Below, in pieces: positions 1 to 7,125 of a DNA stretch of 52,350 bases (position 1 is the first letter of the stretch; each line of letters begins with the position of its first letter). Position numbers and translations under genes: made by a program. Below the pieces are notes generated by a model that saw only the letters and a list, made by a program, of their open reading frames with translations, was not told where the DNA came from and searched no databases. The stretch covers positions 1-52,350 of the forward strand of contig JAHHTY010000006.1 of NCBI GenBank assembly GCA_020024325.1, read 5' to 3'. The stretch is from Negativibacillus sp. Its GTDB lineage: Bacteria; Bacillota; Clostridia; Oscillospirales; Ruminococcaceae.

Positions 1-251
1 TTCATTTTATTAGATTGTCATTTTGATGATACAAAATTGTCTTTTCACAGGAAAAAAACGAACTGACTTTTTTGGGTCACTTCACTTTGGGGGCATCTTT
101 TTTTACGGATTTTTTCGTCATTACTTTAAAGTGGAAAGTAGAATTTTAATTATAGCAATAGCAAAGCTTTATCTTCTCCCCAAATTTGGCACTTGCCTTT
201 TTCTGCCATTTTGTCCATTTCTCCAAAGAAAATAAAATATCCTCAATTTCC
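1..251. other. Gene-free left edge of the window
   Basis: No open frame here has a ribosome site or a recognisable protein. The stretch is T-rich on the plus strand and ends at the rpsF promoter. It may hold the promoter region of a gene lying off the left edge, but I cannot identify one. Confidence 0.5.
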
Positions 252-280
252 TTGACAAAAAGCGCCTTTCTTGGTATACT
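252..280 (+). promoter_or_regulatory. Sigma-A promoter of the rpsF-ssb-rpsR operon
   Basis: A consensus -35 TTGACA (252-257) and a near-consensus -10 TATACT (275-280) are separated by exactly 17 bases. Transcription would start near 287, giving a leader of about 70 bases before rpsF. It is one of the strongest promoters in the window, as expected for ribosomal protein genes. Confidence 0.85.
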
Positions 281-312
281 CTTATCGTTGCCGCATTATT
301 GCGACAAACCTT

Positions 313-332
313 GCCCTGCAAACCGGCAGGGC
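313..332 (+). promoter_or_regulatory. Leader hairpin resembling the S6:S18 autoregulatory element
   Basis: In the short rpsF leader a perfect 7-bp stem (GCCCTGC with GCAGGGC) closes a six-base AAACCG loop. Many bacterial rpsF leaders carry a hairpin with a CCG-containing loop or bulge that mimics the 16S rRNA site of the S6:S18 complex and allows feedback repression. The hairpin and the ACCG loop are seen; the regulatory assignment is inferred from position and from the operon encoding both S6 and S18. Confidence 0.5.
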
Positions 333-360
333 CTTAAGTCCAAAAGGAGGTGCTTTTACA

Positions 361-657
361 ATGGCAAAACTTAACGAAAATTATGAGACAATCATGATCT
401 TCAACACCAAAAACGGTGACGATGCAATCAAAGCTCTGGTAGAAAAATTCACTGCTCTGATTGAAAAACACGGTACTCTGGAAACAGTAGAAGAATGGGG
501 CAAACGCAGACTTGCATACCCAATCGAGGACGAAGTAGAAGGCTACTATGTATTCGCTACTTTCACCAGCTCCCCTGATTTCCCAACCGAGCTTGACCGT
601 AACTACAAAATTACCGACGGCGTTCTTCGTTCCCTGATCGTTAAGAAGGACAACTAG
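361..657 (+). CDS. rpsF: 30S ribosomal protein S6
   Basis: 98 residues, the usual size of bacterial S6. It is a small-subunit protein that forms a heterodimer with S18 on the platform of the 30S particle. The sequence starts MAKLNENYETIMIFNTK and has the family's single ferredoxin-like fold pattern, with the conserved YETI strand near the N terminus and the R-R-L-A-Y-P-I segment near residues 53-60. An AAAGGAGG ribosome site lies 9 bases before ATG 361, which is why this start is preferred to longer in-frame extensions. It is the first gene of rpsF-ssb-rpsR, 11 bases before ssb, and is probably subject to S6:S18 feedback through the leader hairpin. Confidence 0.97.
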   Translation: MAKLNENYETIMIFNTKNGDDAIKALVEKFTALIEKHGTLETVEEWGKRRLAYPIEDEVEGYYVFATFTSSPDFPTELDRNYKITDGVLRSLIVKKDN

Positions 658-668
658 GAGGATCTATC

Positions 669-1169
669 ATGCTGAACCGTGTAATTCTTATGGGAAGACT
701 TACCGCGGACCCTGAGCTGAGAAAAACAGCCTCAGACCTTTCTGTAACTTCCTTCACACTTGCTGTGGATCGAAACTACGGCAAAGGCGCGGACCGTCAG
801 ACCGACTTCATCAACTGCGTTGCATGGCGTCAGACTGCGGAATTTATCAGCAGATATTTTTCCAAAGGCAGACTGATGGCAGTAGAAGGTTCTTTGCAGG
901 TTCGCAATTATGTGGACAAAAACGAGAACAAACGCCAGGCAGTGGAAGTTTTAATTGATCAGGCATTTTTTGCTGACAGCAAAAACTCCGCTCCTGCTTC
1001 TTCAATTAATGATTTTGGTCCGCCACCACCGTCCAATTCTTATGGGTCACCTGCTGCTTCGGCAGCAACTTCTTTTCAGTCTGTTCCGACAACCGGTTTT
1101 GGTTATTCCAGCGGTGCTGCCGAGGACTTTGAAGAGATTAACGAAGATGAAGAAGATCTTCCATTCTAA
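669..1169 (+). CDS. ssb: Single-stranded DNA-binding protein
   Basis: 166 residues. It coats single-stranded DNA during replication, repair and recombination. The N-terminal OB fold occupies about residues 1-108 (MLNRVILMGRLTADPELR, then F-I-N-C-V-A-W-R). It is followed by a flexible Gly/Ser/Pro/Ala-rich linker containing a run of four prolines, and an acidic tip ending DEEDLPF, which in SSB proteins docks partner proteins such as PriA and RecO. It lies between rpsF and rpsR, the standard bacterial order linking ssb to ribosomal protein genes. The start follows a GGAGGATCT site, 11 bases after the rpsF stop. Confidence 0.97.
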   Translation: MLNRVILMGRLTADPELRKTASDLSVTSFTLAVDRNYGKGADRQTDFINCVAWRQTAEFISRYFSKGRLMAVEGSLQVRNYVDKNENKRQAVEVLIDQAFFADSKNSAPASSINDFGPPPPSNSYGSPAASAATSFQSVPTTGFGYSSGAAEDFEEINEDEEDLPF

Positions 1170-1206
1170 CAGCTATATTTTAGGCTGTTAGCCCATATGT
1201 TTTTTT
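1166..1206 (+). promoter_or_regulatory. Intercistronic hairpin between ssb and rpsR
   Basis: An 8-bp perfect stem (CTAACAGC 1166-1173, GCTGTTAG 1184-1191) is followed, after CCCATATG, by a run of seven T. The ssb stop codon TAA (1167-1169) sits in the 5-prime arm, so ribosomes finishing ssb should melt it. The T-run is too far from the stem for an efficient terminator, so a weak attenuator or processing site is more likely. Confidence 0.45.
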
Positions 1207-1243
1207 GTAATTACAAGATTTATTTTTAAGGAGGTCAAGTTCC

Positions 1244-1495
1244 ATGGAAAGAGAGAGAACCGAAAGAAACGACAGACGCAACAGAAAAAGCAGAAAAAAA
1301 GTATGTGCGTTCTGTATGGATAAAATTGAAAACATTGACTACAAGGATGTTCCAAGACTGAAAAGATACCTGTCTGACAGAGCTAAGATCATTCCTCGTC
1401 GTGTAACCGGTACCTGTGCTCGTCATCAAAGACAGCTCACAGTTGCTGTTAAACGTGCTCGTCACGTTGCTTTCCTGCCATACGTAGGAGAATAA
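1244..1495 (+). CDS. rpsR: 30S ribosomal protein S18
   Basis: 83 residues. Small-subunit protein, partner of S6 on the 30S platform. The basic N-terminal tail (MERERTERNDRRNRKSRKK) leads into C-A-F-C at 21-24 and a C-A-R-H segment near residue 58, matching zinc-binding-type S18. The core motif D-x-P-x-L-K-R-Y-L-S-D-R-x-K-I-x-P-R-R-x-T-G-T is intact. ATG 1244 lies 8 bases after AAGGAGG. It is the last gene of the operon and is followed by an intrinsic terminator. Confidence 0.97.
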   Translation: MERERTERNDRRNRKSRKKVCAFCMDKIENIDYKDVPRLKRYLSDRAKIIPRRVTGTCARHQRQLTVAVKRARHVAFLPYVGE

Positions 1496-1505
1496 TCTGA
1501 CAAAT

Positions 1506-1537
1506 AAAGGTTCGACTTATAAAAGTCGAACCTTTTT
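1506..1537 (+). terminator. Intrinsic terminator after rpsR
   Basis: The perfect stem AAAGGTTCGACTT / AAGTCGAACCTTT, with loop ATAA, runs directly into five T, 10 bases after the rpsR stop. Confidence 0.9.
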
Positions 1538-1546
1538 GTTTTCTAT

Positions 1547-1580
1547 AAAAAGCCGGCACAGTATGGTATGCCGGCTTTTT
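1547..1580. terminator. Second, bidirectional hairpin after rpsR
   Basis: AAAAAGCCGGCA (1547-1558) pairs perfectly with TGCCGGCTTTTT (1569-1580). Flanking A and T runs make it able to terminate in both directions. It backs up the rpsR terminator. Confidence 0.75.
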
Positions 1581-1758
1581 AAGTTAACATAATATTATTT
1601 ACAAGCAGCCTCTACTCTATGTCCCAAGTAAATTAGATATAATTTTTAGATAGTGCGAAAAACAATGAAGCCGACTTCTTCTTCCCTATTTTGTCCTTTT
1701 ATTTTTACTGACAAGCTCCAGAACAAGGATTTTGAAGATTGCTTTTCTTTTAATATAC
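1581..1758. other. Spacer between the rpsF and PTS operons
   Basis: No gene or promoter could be supported. It separates the convergent rpsR and PTS operon ends and is bounded by terminator hairpins on both sides. Confidence 0.5.
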
Positions 1759-1796
1759 AAAATCCGCTGTCCCGTGGGCCTGGACAGCGGATTTTT
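1759..1796 (-). terminator. Terminator of the PTS operon
   Basis: AAATCCGCTGTCC pairs with GGACAGCGGATTT around a GC-rich loop, beginning 8 bases beyond the EIIBC stop codon. On the minus strand the stem is followed by TTTGTATATT. The plus strand also carries T residues after the stem, so it could work both ways. Confidence 0.8.
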
Positions 1797-1803
1797 GTAT
1801 TAG

Positions 1804-3300
1804 TTATTTACAGAGTTTCTTGAACTCGTCAGCAACAAACTGAACCTTAGGACCAATAACAACCTGAACACTGGTTTTTCCTGGACGGATTACACCAGCA
1901 CAGCCGGAAGATTTGATCTTCTTTTCGTCCACTGCATAGCGGTCTTTGACCTCCAGACGCAGACGAGTGATGCAGTTATCAATAGAAACGATATTGTCTT
2001 TGCCACCCAGACCTTCCAGAATAACGGCAGCCATAGTGGTGTAGTCATCGTTTTTCAAATCGATATTTACCTCGGAATCCTGATCATCCTCACGACCTGG
2101 GGTCTTGAGGTTAAATTTCTTGATGGCAAACAGGAATACCAGATAGAATACCAGAGCGGTAACAAGACCAATTGGAATCAGCAACCAACTGTTTCGAGCT
2201 GCCGGCAGGAAAGAGGAGAAGATTGCGTCGGTAAGACCGGCGGAGAAACAGAAACCTGCACGATAGCCAAGAGCAACAGTAATAGCAGCAAAAATACCAT
2301 AAAGCAAAGAGTAAACTACATACAGAGGGAAAGCCAAGAACATAAATGCAAATTCGAAAGGCTCGGTTACACCACAAAGCAGAGCACAAATTGCAGCGGA
2401 ACCAATAATACCGATAGTGGCTTTACGTTTTTTGGTTTTTGCAGTTTGAATCATAGCGAGAGCTGCACCAGGGATACCAAACATCATACATGGGAAGAAG
2501 CCTGACATGTACATACCAACAGACCAGTCAACAACGGTTCCGTTAGCCATAACGCCACCTTCTTGCAGAGCGCCCCAGTAAGCTGTAAGGTCACCCATAC
2601 CGATGGTGTCAAACCAGAATACGTTGTTCAAAGCGTGATGCAGACCTGTAGGAATCAGCAAACGGTTGAGGAAAGCGTAAATACCAACGCCAAGAACTCC
2701 CTGACCTTTGATGGTATTACCAATAGCAACCAGAACGGAGAAAATAACAGGCCATACAAAGAGCAGAGCAGCAGCAATCAGGATAGATAATGAACCGGTC
2801 ACAATTGCTACCGAACGTTTACCAGAGAAGAATGCCAGAACATCAGGCATCTTAGTATCTTTAAATCTGTTGTAGCAGATACCGCCAATGATACCACAAA
2901 GGATACCGATGAATGGGTTTTCGATTTTGCCAAAAGCCAAAGCTTTAACAGGATCAGCCATCATAGCAGGTGCAACAACACTTACTACGGCAGGATTTAA
3001 CAGTTTGGTAACCATCAACCAAGAAACCAAACCTGCCAAAGCACCGGTACCATCATTATCCTTAGAAAGACCTACACCAACACCTACTGCAAACAGCAGT
3101 GGCATATTGTCAATCAATGCACCGCCAGCTTTAATCAGGAAGAAACCGATAACATACATAGCGCCGGAAGTTGGTGCATCCGGAACACCCATAGCACCAG
3201 GAGCCATAGCATAGCCAATACCCATCAAAATACCACAGATAGGTAAAATTGAAACCGGCAAGAACAAGGCTTTACCCAGTTTTTGAAGTTGTTTCATCAT
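1804..3300 (-). CDS. nagE: PTS EIIBC component, N-acetylglucosamine/glucose family
   Basis: 498 residues. Membrane sugar permease that phosphorylates its substrate during uptake. The N-terminal EIIC part (about residues 1-390) has many hydrophobic segments and the NagE-like stretches NRLLIPTGLHHALN and GFFPCMMFGIPGAALAM. After the F-N-L-K-T-P-G-R-E linker comes an EIIB domain with the phospho-cysteine Cys443 in D-N-C-I-T-R-L-R-L. It lacks its own EIIA, which is supplied by the separate EIIA gene of the same operon. I chose ATG 3300 (MMKQLQKLGKALF) because AAAGGAGG lies 11 bases before it; the frame extends nine codons further upstream. The N terminus resembles PtsG and the core NagE, so GlcNAc is the best guess and glucose the alternative. 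Confidence 0.75.
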   Translation of the reverse strand: MMKQLQKLGKALFLPVSILPICGILMGIGYAMAPGAMGVPDAPTSGAMYVIGFFLIKAGGALIDNMPLLFAVGVGVGLSKDNDGTGALAGLVSWLMVTKLLNPAVVSVVAPAMMADPVKALAFGKIENPFIGILCGIIGGICYNRFKDTKMPDVLAFFSGKRSVAIVTGSLSILIAAALLFVWPVIFSVLVAIGNTIKGQGVLGVGIYAFLNRLLIPTGLHHALNNVFWFDTIGMGDLTAYWGALQEGGVMANGTVVDWSVGMYMSGFFPCMMFGIPGAALAMIQTAKTKKRKATIGIIGSAAICALLCGVTEPFEFAFMFLAFPLYVVYSLLYGIFAAITVALGYRAGFCFSAGLTDAIFSSFLPAARNSWLLIPIGLVTALVFYLVFLFAIKKFNLKTPGREDDQDSEVNIDLKNDDYTTMAAVILEGLGGKDNIVSIDNCITRLRLEVKDRYAVDEKKIKSSGCAGVIRPGKTSVQVVIGPKVQFVADEFKKLCK

Positions 3301-3392
3301 AACAGTGAACTCCTCCTTTATACACACTTATATATAATACTTTCTTTATGTAGAGCCACTGGCCCACAGTGACCCAAAACAACACAAATATT

Positions 3393-3650
3393 TTACAGAT
3401 TCGCTTTTACAAAAGCTTCCAGCTCAGAAGCTGCCTTCTCTTCATCCACACCAGAACAGGTAACAGTCATCTCGTGACCCTTCTTTGCTGCCAAACGCAT
3501 AACACCCATAATACGCTTTGCATCTACGGTAGTTCCATTGACTGTCAGCTTTACATCAGAGGTATAACCGGAAGCAGCTTTCACCAGCTGTCCGGCAGGA
3601 CGGGCATGAAGACCCAGTTCATCTGTAATTACATATTTAAATTCTTTCAT
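3393..3650 (-). CDS. ptsH: Phosphocarrier protein HPr, lacking the regulatory serine
   Basis: 85 residues, normal HPr length. It relays phosphate from EI to EIIA proteins through His15 in G-L-H-A-R-P-A-G, which is intact. At position 46, where HPr of Gram-positive bacteria normally has the serine phosphorylated by HPr kinase (K-S-I-M-G-V-M), this protein has arginine (K-R-I-M-G-V-M), so it should not form HPr(Ser-P), the CcpA corepressor. The catalytic role looks normal; the regulatory role is apparently lost. Its ATG overlaps the ptsI stop by four bases (ATGA), implying translational coupling. EIIBC follows 92 bases downstream. Confidence 0.93.
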   Translation of the reverse strand: MKEFKYVITDELGLHARPAGQLVKAASGYTSDVKLTVNGTTVDAKRIMGVMRLAAKKGHEMTVTCSGVDEEKAASELEAFVKANL

Positions 3651-5269
3651 TGTGGTTCAACCTCACATTCACAAATTTTTTTACGGAGCTCCAAAATACG
3701 TCCGGGGGAAACCGAAAGCTCATCATATCCCATTTTAATAAATTCTTCAGTCAAAGCAGCATCGGCGCCCAATTCGCCACAGATGCCACACCAAATTCCG
3801 GCTTCCTGCGCACTTTTTGCAATCAGGGACATCAGAGCCAGCACAGCAGGATGGTGCGCATCGTAAAAACGATCCAGTTTTGCATTCTGGCGGTCAATCG
3901 CCAAAGTATACTGTGTCAAATCGTTAGTGCCAACGCTGAAAAAGTCCACTTCTTTGGCAAGCTCACGACTGATAACTGCGGCGGCTGGGGTTTCCACCAT
4001 GATACCAAGTTCTGTTTCACCATAGGCTATACCCTCTGCTGCCAGTTCTTCTCTGATTTTTGCACAAAATTCTTTGATTTTTTGAACCTCCCACACAGAG
4101 GTAATCATCGGGAACATAACACTTACTTTGCCATAGACAGCAGCACGATAGATAGCTCTCATCTGCGGACGGAAAATTTCATCTTGCTCTAAACAAATAC
4201 GGATTCCACGATAACCCAAAGCCGGATTATCCTCTTTATCCAATCCGAAATAATCCACTTGTTTGTCAGCACCAATATCCAAAGTTCGGATAACTACACG
4301 ACGACCCTGCATTCCTTCCACCACAGTGCGGTAGGCTTCAAACAATTCTTCTTCTGTCGGAGCTGTGTCCCGACCCAGATAGAGGAACTCACTTCGCAAA
4401 AGGCCAATGCCTTCAGCATCGCCGTCAAGAGCTGTTTGCACATCTTGGGGATTGCCGATATTTGCAAACAGGTTAATCTTTCGACCTTTTTTTGTAATGC
4501 TGGGCTTTCCTCGATATGCCTCCAGTTGGCGGCGCTCTTCGGTGGCTTGCTGCTGTTTTTTACGCATTTCAGAAAGTGTTTCTTCATCGGGGTCTACATA
4601 GCAGACACCATTAAATCCATCCACCACCATCATTTTGCCGTCTATATCGGCATCTAAATCCAGTTTAGTCTGTACAAGTGACGGAATATTCATAATTCTG
4701 GCTAAGATGGCTGTATGACTGTTAGATGATCCCTGACGGGTAACAAATGCCAAAATTTTATCCTTTGGCAGCTGAACCGTTTCACTTGGAGTTAAATCTT
4801 CCGCTACCAAAATTCCCGGCTCTTCCATGGTCAAACCATTTTGCTCACCGCAAAGTATTTTTACCAAACGGGTGGAAATATCCTTTACATCCACAGCACG
4901 GGCTTTCATGTATTCATCATCCATTGCAGCAAAAGCCGATGAAAAGATGTCGCCGCTGTCCTGAGCAGCTTTAGCAGCACCGCAACCGTTCTGAATCATA
5001 TCAGCGACACTTTCCAGATAATCCAAATCATCCAACATCATCATCTGGACATCAATAATCATCGCTTGCTCTTGACCGATTTCTTCTTTTGTCTTTGTGA
5101 ACAGTTCCTCTAATTGTTCACGGGCAACCTGTCTTGCTTCATCAAATTTTTGCTGTTCTTTTACGCTATCACCACAAGAAGCAGGCAGTTGGCTCTGTTG
5201 TTTGTGATAGACATATGCACGCCCAATAGCAATTCCAGAATAAGCGGGCCGTCCTATACCCTTTAACAT
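3647..5269 (-). CDS. ptsI: Phosphoenolpyruvate-protein phosphotransferase (Enzyme I)
   Basis: 540 residues, slightly shorter than the usual 570. It takes phosphate from phosphoenolpyruvate and passes it to HPr, the first step of all PTS uptake. The phospho-histidine is His185 in G-S-S-N-S-H-T-A-I-L-A-R. The C-terminal PEP-binding barrel shows V-G-T-N-D-L-T-Q-Y and the catalytic cysteine region G-I-C-G-E-L-G. Start: ATG 5269 (MLKGIGRPAYSGIAIG) with GAAAGGAG 8 bases upstream. A longer start at 5287 would put the ribosome site inside the gene. It lies between EIIA (26-base gap) and ptsH (4-base overlap). Confidence 0.96.
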   Translation of the reverse strand: MLKGIGRPAYSGIAIGRAYVYHKQQSQLPASCGDSVKEQQKFDEARQVAREQLEELFTKTKEEIGQEQAMIIDVQMMMLDDLDYLESVADMIQNGCGAAKAAQDSGDIFSSAFAAMDDEYMKARAVDVKDISTRLVKILCGEQNGLTMEEPGILVAEDLTPSETVQLPKDKILAFVTRQGSSNSHTAILARIMNIPSLVQTKLDLDADIDGKMMVVDGFNGVCYVDPDEETLSEMRKKQQQATEERRQLEAYRGKPSITKKGRKINLFANIGNPQDVQTALDGDAEGIGLLRSEFLYLGRDTAPTEEELFEAYRTVVEGMQGRRVVIRTLDIGADKQVDYFGLDKEDNPALGYRGIRICLEQDEIFRPQMRAIYRAAVYGKVSVMFPMITSVWEVQKIKEFCAKIREELAAEGIAYGETELGIMVETPAAAVISRELAKEVDFFSVGTNDLTQYTLAIDRQNAKLDRFYDAHHPAVLALMSLIAKSAQEAGIWCGICGELGADAALTEEFIKMGYDELSVSPGRILELRKKICECEVEPQ

Positions 5270-5295
5270 GGTTTTGGCTCCTTTCAATTTTTAAA

Positions 5296-5781
5296 CTATT
5301 CCTTTAGACCAATAACCTTTTCGCCTGCGTTCACTTCTTTGTTTACATAGACATTGATTTCACTATACTTGTCACTATTGCAGATAACCATAGGAGTAAT
5401 GGTGTCATATCCTTCTTGAGCGATGGCGTCCCGATCAAACTCAATCAAAAGCTGACCTTTAGCAACATGATCGCCGCTCTTTGCATGAACGGTAAAATAC
5501 TTTCCGTCCAGCTTAACAGTTTCCAATCCTACATGAATCAGAATTTCGGCACCATTGTCAGCATTGAGGCTAACTGCATGACCGGTATCAAACATCAAAT
5601 CAACAGTAGCATCACAAGGAGAAACAATTTTATTGCCGGCAGGACGCACCGCAATCCCTTTTCCCAAAATCTCATCTCCAAAGGTAGGGTCGCTGACTTC
5701 CTTTACAGAAACTGCATAACCATCAACAGGTGCTCCCAACTCTAATTCAGAACCACCCAACAGCTTCTTAAAAAATCCCAT
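5296..5781 (-). CDS. crr: PTS EIIA component, glucose (Crr) family
   Basis: 161 residues, a free-standing EIIA of the glucose/GlcNAc type. It carries phosphate from HPr to EIIB. The two active-site histidines are His68 (F-D-T-G-H-A-V-S-L) and His83 (I-L-I-H-V-G-L-E-T-V). The beta-sandwich motifs S-P-x-D-A-x-V and G-D-x-V-x-K-G-Q are present. The start follows GAAAGAAGG at ATG 5781. It is gene two of the operon, after the antiterminator, and is the natural partner of the EIIBC at the operon end, which lacks an EIIA domain. Confidence 0.93.
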   Translation of the reverse strand: MGFFKKLLGGSELELGAPVDGYAVSVKEVSDPTFGDEILGKGIAVRPAGNKIVSPCDATVDLMFDTGHAVSLNADNGAEILIHVGLETVKLDGKYFTVHAKSGDHVAKGQLLIEFDRDAIAQEGYDTITPMVICNSDKYSEINVYVNKEVNAGEKVIGLKE

Positions 5782-5818
5782 TTTATGAACCTTCTTTCAT
5801 TATTTTTAAACTTTTAAA

Positions 5819-6664
5819 TCAGTCAGTTTGTTTAGAATATTCGATAACTCGTCGAATATTCATTGCCAGATACACCTTCGTTTCCTCACTAACGGAGTGT
5901 TGGCTCTGTTTTTCCAGATATTCAGCAACCAAAGCAGCACAGCTATATTCTGCGGGGTAAGAAGTCTTGACAACCTGCATCAAATTTGGCGACTGGCAAT
6001 CTTTTTCCTGACCGTTAAAAACTCGAATAACCAAAAATTTCAAGTTGACCGTAAATTCGTCAAAGTATGTGGAATCCTCTTGAAGAGAAATTTCTTTGGA
6101 CTGTCGCAGGATTTCCAAAATATCGTGAAGTGCTTGTGTTATTTTCACAGTTTCACTGATAGAATTATCAAGTTCTGCATTCACCAGATGCAGGGCAATA
6201 CTGGATGCCTCATCCTCCGGGAAAACAACACCGGTGGTATTCCGAATCAGCTCAAGAGCATATTTTCCGACAGCAAATTCACGAGGATAAAAGGTCCTTA
6301 CCTCGGTCAACAAAGCATTGTGAAAAATAATCCCTTGTTTTATTCGGCTGATGGCAAAATTGATATGGTCTGTCAGCGTCAGGTAAATGCTGGGATTCAA
6401 AAGCTGACTGAGGCTGTCCCCCGCATAAGCAATAATGCGGCTGCAAAGCTCAATCTGTTCTTCGGAAATACTGGAAAATAAATCTTTCAGTCGGTCTGTT
6501 TCACTTTGGGTTTCTAAATAAAAGAGTTTTTCCACCTTTTCTGAAGCAAGCTCCATTCCGGGACGAGATGCAAATCCGAGCCCTTTTCCCATCGCCACAG
6601 ATTCCCTGCCGGTTTCATCCAAACAGCTAACTACGTTGTTGTTAATGACTCTCAAGATTTTCAT
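5819..6664 (-). CDS. LicT/BglG-family transcription antiterminator with non-canonical PRD2
   Basis: 281 residues. The N-terminal RNA-binding CAT domain (MKILRVINNNVVS, then G-K-G-L-G-F) binds an RAT hairpin and prevents leader termination. Two PRD domains follow. By collinear alignment with B. subtilis LicT, PRD1 keeps His100 (L-T-D-H-I-N-F) and His159 (I-A-L-H-L-V-N). In PRD2 both phospho-histidines are replaced by asparagine: Asn207 (T-V-N-L-K-F) and Asn269 (L-A-M-N-I-R-R-V). Activation by HPr-dependent PRD2 phosphorylation therefore looks impossible, leaving PRD1 control by the sugar EII. It is the first gene of the PTS operon, downstream of its own RAT/terminator. The start was chosen at ATG 6664, 2-8 bases after AGGGGGAAGG. 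Confidence 0.92.
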   Translation of the reverse strand: MKILRVINNNVVSCLDETGRESVAMGKGLGFASRPGMELASEKVEKLFYLETQSETDRLKDLFSSISEEQIELCSRIIAYAGDSLSQLLNPSIYLTLTDHINFAISRIKQGIIFHNALLTEVRTFYPREFAVGKYALELIRNTTGVVFPEDEASSIALHLVNAELDNSISETVKITQALHDILEILRQSKEISLQEDSTYFDEFTVNLKFLVIRVFNGQEKDCQSPNLMQVVKTSYPAEYSCAALVAEYLEKQSQHSVSEETKVYLAMNIRRVIEYSKQTD

Positions 6665-6702
6665 ATCCTTCCCCCTCATCATTTTCATTTATGGTAATAA
6701 AT

Positions 6703-6755
6703 AAAAAAAACCAAATTTTGCCCGACATAAATAAAAGTCCGAGCAAAATTTGGTT
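6703..6755 (-). terminator. Leader terminator controlled by antitermination
   Basis: On the minus strand AACCAAATTTTGCTCGGAC pairs with GTCGGGCAAAATTTGGTT (one mismatched or wobble position), followed by eight T. It lies in the antiterminator-gene leader, between promoter and start codon, so it must be bypassed for any operon expression. Its first bases are the last bases of the RAT element, the arrangement that makes the two hairpins mutually exclusive. Confidence 0.9.
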
Positions 6756-6779
6756 TTGCCTGCCTGACAGTAACAATCC
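6752..6779 (-). promoter_or_regulatory. RAT ribonucleic antiterminator site
   Basis: The minus strand reads GGATTGTTACTG, then GGCAGGCAAAACC after four variable bases, matching the 28-29-base RAT consensus bound by LicT/SacT/SacY. It overlaps the 5-prime arm of the leader terminator by four bases. Binding by the antiterminator encoded just downstream would stabilise the RAT hairpin and open the operon, giving positive autoregulation. The RAT resembles LicT/SacT sites rather than the longer GlcT type. Confidence 0.92.
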
Positions 6780-6835
6780 AAACTTTTACTGTAATTTAAT
6801 GATAATAGGATAGTTATTCCTTCTGTTTGATTTTA

Positions 6836-6864
6836 AGTATATATTTGTGTTCATATTTTGTCAA
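6836..6864 (-). promoter_or_regulatory. Promoter of the PTS operon
   Basis: The minus strand has TTGACA (6859-6864), a 17-base spacer and TATACT (6836-6841). It starts transcription about 50 bases before the RAT site. Confidence 0.85.
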
Positions 6865-6978
6865 TAAACAAAGAGCTTATTTAATAAATTTCTATGAATT
6901 GTATGATATATTATAGATAAAATTATGTAAAACAGACAACGCAGCAACGCACGACTTACAAAAACAAGGGTATCATGA

Positions 6979-7025
6979 TTGAAAATAGTCACCTTTTGTG
7001 CTATTATTCGGTTAGCAAATGCTAA
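6979..7025 (+). promoter_or_regulatory. Promoter and palindromic operator candidate before the methyltransferase gene
   Basis: TTGAAA (6979-6984), 17 bases, TATTAT (7002-7007). The perfect inverted repeat TTAGCAAATGCTAA (7012-7025) starts four bases after the -10 box, covering the expected transcription start, where a repressor would block transcription. No neighbouring regulator can be assigned to it. Confidence 0.55.
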
Positions 7026-7125
7026 TATAAAGGATGGAAATTCGTCCGACTTTTCTTTGCAATGTATGAATTGACATCCTTTTGTTGTTACTCTACCAAT
7101 GGCAATTTTTGAAAGGAGAACAAAA

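Noticed and set aside
2888..3214. 108-codon plus-strand frame opposite the EIIBC gene
   Set aside because: It lies wholly antisense to a clear membrane permease, has no ribosome site and its protein has no family character. It mirrors the codon bias of the real gene.
3650..4192. 180-codon plus-strand frame opposite ptsI
   Set aside because: Antisense to the Enzyme I catalytic domain; no ribosome site or promoter.
5828..6481. 217-codon plus-strand frame opposite the antiterminator gene
   Set aside because: Shadow of the PRD domains; the minus strand is supported by RAT, terminator and operon structure.
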